64,000 nucleotides of DNA, taken from positions 123,791 through 187,790 of the forward strand of contig JAKMXF010000303.1 of NCBI GenBank assembly GCA_024704765.1. The letters are read 5' to 3'. Below the pieces are notes generated by a model, which saw only the letters and a program-made list of their open reading frames with translations, was not told where the DNA came from and did no database searches. Below are positions 1 through 10,148 of this stretch, one piece after another. A program made the position numbers and the translations under genes. Source of the stretch: Oopsacas minuta. Its lineage: Eukaryota; Porifera; Hexactinellida; Lyssacinosida; Leucopsacidae. The first letter of the stretch is position 1. Each line of letters begins with the position of its first letter.

Positions 1-120
1 ATGCTCAACAGCTCTGTAATTAGCATGTTACAAGATGAATACGATCCTCGCATCCCTTCATGTACATACATTGAATACTTGGATTTAGCAGTGATAAATT
101 GGAGGATGCTTGGGAAGTAA
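1..120 (+). CDS. possible 3' terminal exon of an unidentified gene (partial)
   Basis: An open frame runs from the first base of the window to a TAA at 118-120 and encodes 39 residues with an ordinary, non-repetitive composition (acidic and aromatic residues, segments DEYDPRIP and YIEYLDLAVINW). An AATAAA polyadenylation-like hexamer lies about 70 bases after the stop, near 189. It may be the last exon of a gene entering from the left. The ATG at position 1 is probably internal. I do not recognise the family, and the short length means chance cannot be excluded. Confidence 0.35.
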   Translation: MLNSSVISMLQDEYDPRIPSCTYIEYLDLAVINWRMLGK

Positions 121-881
121 TATTCCTCAATCCTTGTTTTTGCGTCATCAGCTGCTAAAAGATTAATAACCAAAATATTTTTTACCTCAAATAAATGTAC
201 ATTTTATTATGGTAATTAGATAATGAATTTATTCATAAATAGCAATTATTAAATATCTTCTGTGGTTACCACTACCATATTCTGCATTTTAAGAAATACA
301 AAACTGATAATGTGATAAATGCAAATTTTCAATCACTAGAATAGATTGCATTAGTTGCTGACAACTATGCGTATATCCCATGGCCCTTTCGCAAGCAGTG
401 ACTGACTGCTTGTGATTGGGGTATACTGTTACTGTAAGTATTGTTGTCTGAGTGATTCACTGCAGTGTCACGGTTACGAAAGACTAGAGGGTCATTAACC
501 CTTTTGTCGTTCGTGACCCAAATTTTGGGAATTGCTGAATTAGAGTCAAAATTTAAGAATTGTACCGTTTATTTCCGGAAAATAGCTATCTGAAAAATTG
601 TAAAATTCATAAAATTGAAGTTGAAATATGAAGTTAGCATAACATCATTTGGTCTAAGAATAAACACTTAATGCAGAAAGGCCTTGAAGCAGAAGATCCC
701 TTATTATATTATCAAGAGCTCTAATATCAAAAACATATATTACATAGTTATAGTAAGAGCTATTCGAAATGACTTCACTAGTATAGAGCCTAACTGACTG
801 GACACTGCCACACCAAAGTGTTATCAATGCAAACAGGGGTTCATCCAGGTTCTCAGGGTCATATGCCTAAAATGGATTCTA

Positions 882-1016
882 ATTCATTTCATACGCTTAG
901 ACTATACATTTTGCATTATGATATAGGAGTTTCTGCCTATAGAGAGAAAATTTTCATACACCTAGATATATATTTGCCCAAATTTATGCTCCTGTAGGCG
1001 CGCCGCATACGCCGGA
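882..1016. repeat. dispersed repeat with ATACGCCTA and GGCG(C/A)GCCGCATACGCC motifs
   Basis: The end of this segment contains TGTAGGCGCGCCGCATACGCC-like sequence and an interior with cat(a)cgc(c)t motifs. Recognisable relatives occur around 31330-31475 (TGTAGGCGAGCCGCATACGCC-like end) and 13640-13810 (ACGCTCC and ACGGTAT motifs). The copies are diverged and have no detectable coding capacity. The class of element is not clear. Confidence 0.45.
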
Positions 1017-1799
1017 ATAACACCCTGAAAGTAACTAATCACTGATAAACAAATGCTCCCATGCTTTACAATGCAATGTGGGTTTAACTGGTACTTTTGT
1101 AGATGACGGGTTAATTCGGATTATTACAAGATAAACAAATATGAGACTGAAGAGAATAGCGAAACAAATTTTAGAAACAATTGCTGAAAATTACAATACT
1201 AATATGGCATTAGGATATTTCGAACAGATCGAGTTCTTGATTTGGTTTCATTGCAGTACAAAGCAAAGTCTAAACCCAATAAATGTATGTGGAATTTAGT
1301 ATTAGGAGAATAGGACCCTGGCCTGCAGAGTATTTTAATTAATCTTGCCCTGAAGTCCAATCTGTAAGAAAAGTGCCTGTATAATATATCCCGACACTCG
1401 CTTTGGGTAGTAATTTTACTAGTAAAATGTTGGAGTTCTATTCCCCAATTCTAGCTGAATGTGTTATTGTGTGTATCTTCGTTACCGATGTTATAATGTA
1501 AATTAGGGAACATCTTATTTCACCTCCTTCATGTCACATATTAGCGCAATTTTCAAAAATATATCTAGCATAATTAGTTGAATTATTTTCAATAATTAAG
1601 ATACTCTACACTGTAAAACTATTGAAGACATAGTGATGCTAGTATGACCTCTGGTATATCTACTTACTAGCATCACACATTCATTGGTTGTAAACAAGTA
1701 TTATTTGGTGTAATTAATTCTAACAAGCAATCCGCCTGGATATTATATTTATGAAATTGAGTAGAGAGAACTTGCCTAAACACAATAAATAATTCACAC

Positions 1800-1831
1800 T
1801 TCCAGACACTTCCAGACACTTCCAGACACTC
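1800..1831. repeat. 10-bp tandem repeat, three copies
   Basis: The unit TCCAGACACT is repeated about three times without interruption. Confidence 0.85.
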
Positions 1832-2804
1832 CCAATACATTGATAGTATCCATTTGAATATTAATTATTAAACCACTTAAGTTACCTATTATTAATTCAA
1901 ATTGACAGAGGTTTATTTCATAGAATCTTTGGGATAAATGAGCAGTGGTGTAATGAGAGTTTTAGTGACGTCTGGGTCTTATATCAAGTGAAGGAATGGA
2001 ACAAATGCTGTGAGATATATCTATGCTTGTGGTAGTCATGACAAGATTGCCAACATATACTATCTTTCAAAATTATTTGTATGTGAGTATATTTGGTCGT
2101 GTAGCGACAATAAGCACTACTAAATATAGCAGTTTAATACTTAACCTGCCAAATCTGATTCACCAAGCTGTCGTGCAGCGAACTGGCAAGCGAAGCGAGT
2201 AGATTGTATTAATATGGCAAATACACCTAGAAATTCAATTATCATACCAAATGAATTCAATTATTGCGTTAAATACACGAAAAATTATCACTTTCTGAAT
2301 TTCTCATAATTTCTGAATAATTCTCTCTCCATACTCGTAATGTAATTAGTCGCCCTGAGTTTGTTAATCCAGAGAATTTTCTAACACCTCCTATAAATGT
2401 TTGACATATTATATATATGCAAATGAGTAGCTTGCCTGGATTGTTAATTATTAACCCAGGGTATTTTAAACAGTGGTGGTTTGTCAAAATAAGGAGCGCT
2501 CCCTATTCAAGTTAACCATTTTAAAAATATTCAAAACTTATTTTGCGTTGTTGAGGGAAAGTCAGTATTAAACGAACTTGGATAAGAGACTTCCGCTATT
2601 ATTGATATATTTTTACAAGCAAAAGTGCATTTAATGTACTCCGGTATCTACCAACTCCTCTTATAACGAAATGAAACCGAGGTCCCGAGCACTTCGTTAT
2701 AACTGGAGTTTACTGTATGTATATAAAACAGCAAATTGTTTACATATGATAAACTCGTAAGTACCAAAATCGTATTTTGGCATATACTAGTATGTAACTC
2801 TAAA

Positions 2805-2910
2805 ATTCTTTAGGACAAATTCCAAAAGTACTTATGACAAATTCCGATTTCCCCTACAACATTACTTAGGTACTGATTATAGGAAGTATATTACGTAGTG
2901 TTAGTGTTAC
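2805..2910. repeat. dispersed repeat (TTAGGACAAATTCC family)
   Basis: The sequence contains TTAGGACAAATTCCAA, then ACAAATTCCGATTTCC, and ends near ATATTACGTA. A clearly related copy in the same orientation lies at about 26303-26405. Fragments with GGACAAATTCC occur near 44000, 44548 and 49090-49215. No coding capacity is visible. Confidence 0.55.
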
Positions 2911-3284
2911 AGCATATACTTGTTATTCCGTTACAAAATAATCTATATTATTAAAACTCGATTGTTGTGTGTGTGTTTGTTTGTTTGTTTGTCCGTTGTC
3001 AAGGAAAGGATTTATGGAATGTTGTAATTGAATTCGAATTTCTCAATTATGAGATGTCACAAAACTATGTATTATCTTATTTATCAAGAATGTAAACAGA
3101 ATTCTATACAACTTGAATAAATATATTAAATATACTGAATCTTATTTTCACACTTTTGGATTAATTATATGTAAGTGCGAACACAAACTGTTCGCAAGCC
3201 GTGCAGCGAGAGCAAGCGAAGCGGTTCGTTGCTTTGATTTTCCAATTGCCATAATAATGTAAATATAATCTGTTCTGGTACACC

Positions 3285-4125
3285 TTGGATAATCGGTCTG
3301 GGAGGGTACCAAATCGTCATATGTTTTGGTACAAATATTCCCCTTTAATTACGGAGCAATATGGTAGCAATTCAATATAGATTACTGTGTAACATATTCG
3401 GCTTCCTTTGACCTTTATTTGGCTTCTTTGCAAGCGAAGCGGCTCGTTGTATATATCATCCGTGGTGGATCAAGTGAGGTAAATACTTTTTTATAATATT
3501 CGAATCCAAATATATTTTTTGCGACAATATTCTTAACCTAAGATATCATATAATGAAATTTGGATGACAAATAGTTTAGAGTCTTTCACGTTAAAGTAGA
3601 GTTCATCTCAAAATAGTACCTAGCTCTTTGCCATTTACGTAGGCACCGTTTACCATATTTATTCGTTATTCCAGAATTGAATGGTTTGTATAGGACTCTA
3701 GGTATTGATAAATCTCGAGAACTTTCAATTATTGAATTGTTTTAGGGAATTGTAAGTTCAGAATTTGGATATGAAAAGTTATATGAAAAAGTATATACTT
3801 AACCTGATCCGCCACGAGCAAAAGGTCACACGATCGAGAAACCATATATATATATATATACTTAGATATTTGTTATTATGAAGGGGCATTTATGCCAAAT
3901 CTATTATAATTTGCTACAAATGTCCCCCTTAGTTATTATATATAATTTTAATCGAAAGGAAAGAAAGTCAATTATGTTACATGAAGCCATATTGAATTGT
4001 TACTATATAGTGCTTCGTAATTAAGGGGACCATTTGTACCAAAACCTATGGCGATTTGGTACATATTGTCCCCCTGGACCAAATATCCAGGGAGACCATA
4101 TGATCATATGTACCAGAACAAATCG
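3285..4125. repeat. cluster of inverted repeat segments (GGTACAAAT...CCCC...TTAATTACG)
   Basis: Segments with TTGGTACAAAT followed by CCCCTTTAATTACGGAGC occur near 3330-3382. Their reverse complement (GCTTCGTAATTAAGGGGACC) occurs near 4012-4031, with further GTACCAAA and ATTTGGTACA pairs around 4030-4125. This looks like two or three degraded copies of a palindromic non-autonomous element in opposite orientation. Boundaries are approximate. Confidence 0.4.
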
Positions 4126-4320
4126 ATTTGACAGAAGAAATGTATTCATTTGACAAAAAAGAATTAATTTGACAGAATATTAGAATTTCTAAGTGTATTT
4201 AACACAATGGTTGAAATCATTTGACAGATAAATTGAATTCTTAGATCATAATTAGCTACCATGATAATTGTACATTGCTTATCGAGCATGTAAATACTAA
4301 TTTGACATTTTCACCATTAT

Positions 4321-4822
4321 ATATGCTAAGGGAAATGTTGACATTTGGAACATGTTAACATGTACTGCGGGAGATGTTGACATTATTAGTTTATGTATCT
4401 TCTAAATATTGTTCTTACTAGAAGACATACACAAGACTCACCAAAGTATTGACTTCACTTTGATTTAGTGAAACTTTTGGCATCATTTTAACTAATTAAC
4501 CGCAAAGAAAACAAAACATATTTGTTGACAAACTATTTGATAAATACTTACTACCTACTACTTGCAGATAATCGACTGTCAGACATGTAATGGAAGGTTT
4601 ACGAAAAGATTGGTTATTTTCACTAAACTTATCATTTAAGGATTTTCCCCTGTTGGAAATACATATATATTTCTTGACTGACGGTGCTATCCGTACCGCC
4701 TTTGAATTTCGCGTTTCAGAAGCCATAAAATAGCATTTAGGGAAATGTATAAACCAATAATGTTAACATCTCCCGCGGTAGATGTTAACATGTTCCAAAT
4801 GTCAACATCTCCCTTAGCATAT
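4321..4822. mobile_element. foldback/MITE-like element with ~80-bp inverted ends
   Basis: The left arm, about 4321-4398, starts ATATGCTAAGGGAAATGTTG. The right arm, about 4743-4822, is its imperfect reverse complement, and both contain GACATTTGGAACATGTTAAC. The arms enclose about 340 bp without a recognisable product. It abuts a second palindromic element at 4824. Confidence 0.65.
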
Positions 4823-4823
4823 G

Positions 4824-5071
4824 CACTCGATGGCCAAAAGTATTGGAACACTCCGCCACAATTGACACATGGCACAAATATGTATTTACTTTAGTTGCAT
4901 AGGCCGAAGATAATTTCAAACATTTGTGAAATTATTTCTATCCTTAATTTTATCATTACAATCGCCTTTTCTGATATACCCATAGATTATTCAATACGCA
5001 TATTATCGCATTGTGCCATATGCCACATGTTACTAATGGTATGGTGCTCCAATACTTTTGGCCAGGAAGTG
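4824..5071. mobile_element. MITE, Tc1/mariner-like ends
   Basis: The left end CACTCGATGGCCAAAAGTAT and the right end, read in reverse complement, CACTTCCTGGCCAAAAGTAT form inverted repeats, followed inwards by TGGA(A/G)CAC. The 248-bp element has no transposase and no convincing coding frame. Ends with (G/C)CAAAAGTATTGGA are typical of non-autonomous Tc1/mariner relatives. A similar end occurs in the element at 59988-60226. Confidence 0.7.
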
Positions 5072-5072
5072 T

Positions 5073-5175
5073 TATATACATAATTTATCATATTGTTATG
5101 AGTGTATATATACATAATTTATCATATTGTTATGAGTGTATATATACATAATTTATCATATTGTTATGAGTGTAT
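5073..5175. repeat. 34-bp tandem repeat, three copies
   Basis: A unit containing TACATAATTTATCATATTG repeats with a period of 34 bases. The same TACATAATTT occurs at 5077, 5111 and 5145. It starts at the right edge of the preceding MITE. Confidence 0.9.
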
Positions 5176-5630
5176 AGATCTTCAATAGAGAATTTGTACT
5201 GTATTAAGATTAACTACCAATTATACCAAACAGATTAACTAAGTACTTATAGCTCTCTAGCGAGCTTATGGGTTCCTATGATCTATAACAATACGATTAA
5301 TCATATTTCCACTATTTAAAGCTTATAATTAAAATGAAATTAATCATTTGGCTCCAACGACTAATCGGGGGTTTGTTGGGTAGAAAATGTGTCTGAGCTA
5401 TACTTTTAGTCTGTCGGCTAGATATTTTTAAAATAATGAAAAATAAACTTCATAGTATCTTGTAAAGTACTAGTGGTTTGATGGATATGCTATTTGAATA
5501 GGATAATTGGGTGTGGTTAGATCTATAACGATATAAGAACATTTCTATTCAACTATTACACTCGGTCATCCACAATACAAACTGTTGTGCTTAGAAATGC
5601 CTATTATTAGCTACAAATATGTATATAGTT

Positions 5631-5777
5631 CATACTCGCCAACCTGAGATAAAGCGGGATGGAAGGCATTTTTAGCGGGACATCGCGGGACACAGCATAT
5701 TTGTATTAGACTAGACTACAATAAAGCGGGACAATGAGGACTTCTGGCAAGTTTTGGCTGGATAGTTGGCAAGTATG
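5631..5777. mobile_element. CATACTTGCCAAC-family palindromic element
   Basis: It begins CATACTCGCCAACCTGAG and ends GGCAAGTATG, the complement of the start. The interior has AGCGGGACA and TTTTGGC motifs shared with 54695-54857, 55740-55932 and a degraded copy near 46427-46549. Truncated ends occur at 43250-43292 and 17990-18020. It is non-coding. Confidence 0.6.
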
Positions 5778-5799
5778 ATAGTTAAGTCTAAATATTCAT

Positions 5800-6180
5800 A
5801 ATAACTAACGCGCTTCGCTTGCTCAGCGCTGCGCGGCTTGCGAACACTTTGTATTTGCATGGGGTCCGGCACTTCGTACCTCGAATTGAGCAAATTATAA
5901 AAGTAGCAACATATCCACAATGCGTTGGTGATAAATTCATATTTGTAATCAGGGTACCCGATTACCCCAGTATAGCGGTTGAAAGCAAGTTTCTAGGATT
6001 AATTAGAAAATTGTTTACTTTATATACCTAAAAATCAACAAATAGCCACAATAGGTAATGGAAAATATCATATTCGGGTTCAGCGAACTGTGTTACCCCT
6101 GTGTAGCCATTTAGAGCAAGCCTGAGTGTATATTTTGAAATTTGGGTAATTTGTATACTTTATATTCATAAAAATAGATA
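5800..6180. repeat. dispersed repeat with GC-rich head (CGCTTCGCTTGCTC)
   Basis: The head contains CGCTTCGCTTGCTCAGCGCT and CATGGGGTCCGGCACTTCGT, followed by AT-rich sub-repeats with CTTTATATTCATAAA. A closely related copy in the same orientation is at about 22256-22555. Shorter pieces of the GC-rich head lie near 2160-2205, 3185-3225 and 3430-3450, partly inverted. Function unknown; probably a non-autonomous mobile element. Confidence 0.6.
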
Positions 6181-6376
6181 CACACTTCTTAATACCATTT
6201 TAGGATGAATTAATTATTTAATGCTATTTACAAATCTAGTGCATCGTGATAGTGTAACAGTAGAGGTGAAATAGTTTCATAATGGAAGAACCTGACAGGT
6301 TGGCAATTTTAGATTGGAATATGGCGATATCGATGATAACAGCATTAGTTAATTGTTGTTGACTCAGACAGATTAT

Positions 6377-6473
6377 ATCTCCCTATAGTTATATAATATT
6401 ATCTCCCTATAGTTATATAATATTATCTCCCTATAGTTATATAATATTATCTCCCCTATAATTATATAATATC
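6377..6473. repeat. 24-bp tandem repeat, four copies
   Basis: The motif ATCTCCCTATAGTTATATAA starts at 6377, 6401 and 6425, and a slightly changed copy starts at 6449. The array lies about 350 bases upstream of the first LITAF-domain gene. Confidence 0.9.
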
Positions 6474-6744
6474 ATTGAACGGAAGATTAGTAAATATCTG
6501 CTTTATTGGAGATTATTAGGGGATAGTTTGGAATTCTGAATATTATTAGATAATTCAAACTTTGTTAGTCTTTGTGCTATGTTAAATTTGAGTTTCAAAA
6601 ACTATCTGCTCCAATACTATAATTTTAACAAATTTTCATTAAATACTCATCAAATTCTGTCCAAGATATGTCTATTAATTAATTAATTAATAGCTTCTGA
6701 ATATCTAGCAAAATATTGGTCGAGTTATGCTAGAATAGTTAGTG

Positions 6745-6817
6745 AACTTATTTAAACGTATCTTAATTTTGGGTTCACTCACAAAATTTATTAAATTAAA
6801 TCTAGACTAGCATTATA
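6745..6817 (+). promoter_or_regulatory. 5' flank conserved between the two LITAF paralogs
   Basis: The region before the ATG at 6818 shares ordered blocks with the region before 11781. These are TTTTGGG(T/A)TCA, a CACT(C/A)A(C/A) block, an AAATTAAAT block and ACTAGCAT(T)ATAATG at the start codon. Either the duplication was recent enough to keep the flank or the blocks are promoter and 5'UTR elements under selection. This is inference from two sequences only. Confidence 0.4.
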
Positions 6818-7201
6818 ATGTCTGACGAACAACCTCAAGCTCAGGCAGATCCAACTTCAGCTCCAGTTCAAGCTCAAGCTCCAGCTCCACCTCCGGAACA
6901 ATCTGCTCCTGTCCAACAGCAACCTACCCAGCAATCTCCCCCTTCCAATGCCGTTTGGGGAGATGCCCCCACTCCTATGATGTGTACCAACTGTAATACA
7001 CAACAAACCAGTGTACCTACCAAGAATATTGGGGCTACTAGCTGGATTGTGGCAGTAGTTGTTGCAGCCATTCTTTTCTTTGTAGTGTGCTGGCCGTGCG
7101 TTCCTTGTGCATTTTTAGTTCTCTTGATCGACCCATTGAAGGACACAAAACACGTATGTCCCAACTGCAACCATGTTAACGGAGTCAAAAAAATGATTTA
7201 G
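6818..7201 (+). CDS. LITAF-domain membrane protein, paralog 1
   Basis: A 127-residue intronless protein. Residues 1-43 are rich in Pro, Gln and Ala. A LITAF domain follows: CxxC at C56/C59, a hydrophobic stretch at about 75-104, and a C-terminal CPNCNHVNG with C114/C117. In this family the two cysteine pairs bind one zinc and the hydrophobic segment sits in the cytosolic face of endosomal or lysosomal membranes, where LITAF proteins act in trafficking. The Pro-rich leader may recruit ESCRT or WW partners, as in LITAF, but no clear PPxY is present. Its closest relative here is the gene at 11781, identical across most of the domain. The start is supported by the conserved leader and 5' flank. 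The family is clear; cellular role and orthology to a specific vertebrate LITAF or CDIP are not. Confidence 0.9.
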   Translation: MSDEQPQAQADPTSAPVQAQAPAPPPEQSAPVQQQPTQQSPPSNAVWGDAPTPMMCTNCNTQQTSVPTKNIGATSWIVAVVVAAILFFVVCWPCVPCAFLVLLIDPLKDTKHVCPNCNHVNGVKKMI

Positions 7202-7529
7202 TATATATGACTTAGTGTTCATATAATTTCTCTATATATATTTGGAACATACTGCTCATAGGCCTTCTGTGTGTATTTACTAGTGTTTGTTCTTAGTTTT
7301 ATAATAAACCCGTCAATTAATAAAATTCAATGAATTAGTTACAGAACAGAACTGCAAATGGGTGACCCATGAATGAATGGGTCAGATAGGTCACTTTTTC
7401 CGTATGGGCCAAGCCCGGCAGTGGTTATTTAAGAATGTTGTATATAACTTCACAACTCCGAAAATTTATATAGCATATTAGGACCGAGTGATCAATGATC
7501 ACAACCCCCAAATATGAAAATAAAAATTT

Positions 7530-7605
7530 CAAATGTCAGCTGTACAAATAATTGTCACTACGAGTATACATGCCAATTTTGGTATGTTAATCACTAAAGG
7601 TGTGA
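7530..7605. repeat. dispersed repeat, inverted copy at ~24042-24125
   Basis: The segment contains GTCACTACGAGTATACATGC followed by CAA(A/T)TTTGG and AAAGGTGTGAA. The reverse complement of 24042-24125 carries the same blocks in the same order. No product is encoded. Confidence 0.6.
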
Positions 7606-8252
7606 ACTGGAGAGCCAACAAAGTAAAAACGATTTTTGAAAACTAAGTACCGGTATCCTAATATGTTGCATAATTCAAAGGAGGCAGATATTTGATAAAA
7701 AATTTTAGATGGTGGTAATACACTCATATTCACTTGTCTGGGAGCCTTTTCTAGGCCGGCGTTGCAACTTGCTAGTACGCTAGTGTGTGCGTGCACACAC
7801 CAATCCTACTGCTACACTGCAACATACATTTCAAATTGCTACTGGAATTAAGTGTAAGCGGAGTAATCAAACATGAAAGATTCCAATGTTGACATAATGT
7901 TTTCAATTTTGATGGTGAATGAATCCGTAAATTTTGATAAAATAATGAAAAAGGCAAAATTGATCAAAGATCTACAAATTGTCTTGAGTCGAACTTTGAT
8001 CGAAAATGTATAACATAAAACAAAAAATCCAACGATCCGCCATTTTCAAACTTATCTAATAATCAATCCAACAAAACTCCATCCAATCATAAAATTAGCA
8101 TATCGATGGTAATCAATATGTCAAATTTGTTTCCATTTGTAGAATTTTTCTTTACAATATCATATTTGGAATCAATATACTCGGTCACCCTAATGTAATT
8201 GTTTATTTTATCAATATCACCAACAGAAGGATATGTTATTCCCTAAATTATA

Positions 8253-8440
8253 TATAGTGGGGTCTCCCAAAATGGGCACTCTGATAAGCGGACAATCCCT
8301 CTACAACGGACAAGCTCGTAGAACGAAATAAGTTAATAAGAAGTACATGTAAATAATACTTAATCAATCTCTGAGAAGCGGACATCTCACCTACAAAAGA
8401 CAAAATCTAATCCCCAATGTGCCCTTCTTGGGAGACTATA
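8253..8440. mobile_element. MITE with TAGTGGGGTCTCCCAA inverted ends
   Basis: The left end TATAGTGGGGTCTCCCAA and the reverse complement of the right end (TATAGTCTCCCAAGAAGG) are inverted repeats. The inside has GATAAGCGGAC and GAGAAGCGGACA. The element belongs to the (C/T)AGTGG-ended group and is non-coding. Confidence 0.55.
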
Positions 8441-8794
8441 CGAAGATTTACGCCAGTTAGGAGAGTGATTTAGATGTGGCCTTCGAAACAGACCCTTCCT
8501 CCAACCATTTTGTGAGGCACCCTACCTAGGAAATCGGTAGGCTCCAATGCATTTATCTCATTTTTTGAATTTACTCAGAATCTTCAATTCTCATTTTTGG
8601 TTATGCACTGAAAATTCGTCCACAGGGGCTCCGTATAATGCAACTGCAGGGGGCTCCTAAGTTTAGCCAGCCAGCCCTAATCTCAAACGGAAAAAAACTT
8701 TTGCCATATCTTGCAAATGATACTAGAAATTTCGCTTTAACGACTAAAACAATGGTTTATCACTTAATCAGGCATGCATATTTAAATATTCGTA

Positions 8795-8877
8795 CAGTAG
8801 AACTCGGTTAAGACGTACCATAGATAATACATACTTTTGTGTTTCCCAAGCAAGAAAGTCTTAACCGAGTCCTACTG
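8795..8877. mobile_element. MITE, CAGT-ended, TA flanks
   Basis: The left end CAGTAGAACTCGGTTAAGAC and the right end, in reverse complement CAGTAGGACTCGGTTAAGAC, are almost perfect inverted repeats of an 83-bp element flanked by TA on both sides. Related elements are at 12858-13036 and 20143-20274. The ends and TA target fit a Tc1/mariner/pogo-mobilised MITE. Confidence 0.85.
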
Positions 8878-9909
8878 TAGGTTTTTTCACAAGGGCTAAA
8901 AGCATCTGTATATTCAAATTTCTGCCTCCTTTGAATATGCAGCAAAGGATAAATGTGCAAAAAACAAATTTAAATTCGTCAAGAAAATTTGTCGGTTCCG
9001 TGGATTAGGGAAGCCCTTATTTCTTCTGAATTTGCAAGTTAACAAAATTCCGGGATGCAAGGTCTGACGATGAGAAAATCCTGGGGAATTGGCCAGGGTG
9101 TAGGGTAACATTTTAACACCTAATATACTCCAAATTACAACCTGTGCTTAGCCTATTGTTTATTATGTTGATGTTTTATGTAGCCAAATTGTTCTACATT
9201 TTTCACTAAATAATAATTGTATAGGCAACTATATTTCCTCACAACAATTCTATGTCTCTTGAACATTGAGGGGAGGATTCTATATACATATAAATAATTG
9301 TTTCCTATATTACAACACTCTCTTACATGTATAGTACATAGGCGTAGGCACCAGTAGGTTTGGCGAGGCTATGGGTCTACCAATAATTCTACTCTCCACA
9401 TAAAGACTAATAGAAAAGTGTGTCATGGCCACCAATCCCGTCATTGCCCTAAGGGCCCTACCAATCATCCCGAATTTATGCTGCAGTATAGCAGTATCAC
9501 ACATCATACTTCTTACATTTAGCATATTCAGAAAATTATGGAAAAAGGACTTAAGCCCGTATTAAAAGGATTGGGCTTGTACTTAAGCCTTAACCCCATG
9601 CTTGGAATAAATAAATAATATTATACGGGTATTGCAGTTGAAGTAGAATAAGTGGTAAGGGCTTTGTAGATAAATTGAGAAACAAATAAGATAGATACGT
9701 ACATTCATCTGTAATGTTTAATTACTAAACTTTAATTATATAATTGCATTAGAATTTACCACGGAGAGAGACACTTGTGTACAGATTTTCTGTGTGAATA
9801 CTTAGAAATCAGTCTAAGGTTACAGCTCCCTTTAACTCGGTGAACTGCACACCAGTAGGATCTTTCAATTGCGATAATAAATAGAATTTCTCTTCTTGTA
9901 CACATATAC

Positions 9910-10076
9910 CAAGGCCGTAGCCATCGGTCCGGTTGGTTAGATTTCAACCTGACCGATTAGCTAGCAAATTTTGAATATTTCACCAACAGGTCCAGTTGTA
10001 CAAGTTAACCTGACCACTTTGTCTTCTTTGTGCTGTAATCAACCGGACCACTTGTATTTTCATGGCTACGGCCCTG
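9910..10076. mobile_element. element with GGCCGTAGCCAT inverted ends, nested in hairpin loop
   Basis: The left end CAAGGCCGTAGCCATCGGTC and the right end, in reverse complement CAGGGCCGTAGCCATGAAAA, are short inverted repeats. CCGGTTG blocks also recur inverted inside. The C(A/R)GGGCCGTAGCC type of end resembles non-autonomous hAT elements. No clear 8-bp target duplication could be seen because the flanks are themselves palindromic. Confidence 0.6.
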
Positions 10077-10080
10077 TATA

Positions 10081-10148
10081 CAGTCAACATCTGTATCTCG
10101 AACCCTCAGAGGAAATAAAATAATGTTCGAGATAACGGATGTTGACTG
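10081..10148. mobile_element. 68-bp CAGT-ended MITE nested in hairpin loop
   Basis: It begins CAGTCAACATCTGTATCTCG and ends with the complement of CAGTCAACATCCGTTATCTC, flanked on both sides by TA. It sits at the loop edge of the large hairpin and, from the TA duplication, was inserted after the arms existed. Confidence 0.8.

Larger units (their letters stand above)
121..6817. other. gene-poor, repeat-rich stretch
   Basis: No coding frame with recognisable similarity or codon character was seen. The stretch consists of AT-rich unique sequence, dispersed repeats, short tandem arrays and palindromic elements, the clearest of which are listed separately. A TG/TTTG-rich simple repeat lies near 2960-2995. 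A degenerate element near 2640-2715, ending in an ACTGTATG-like end, resembles 45168-45252. Confidence 0.6.

Noticed and set aside
4895-5083. 62-residue open frame
   Set aside because: It lies inside the MITE at 4824-5071 and runs into the 34-bp array. The translation has no recognisable feature.
5073-6473. tandem arrays as a CRISPR array
   Set aside because: The copies are directly adjacent without unique spacers, and the genome is eukaryotic.
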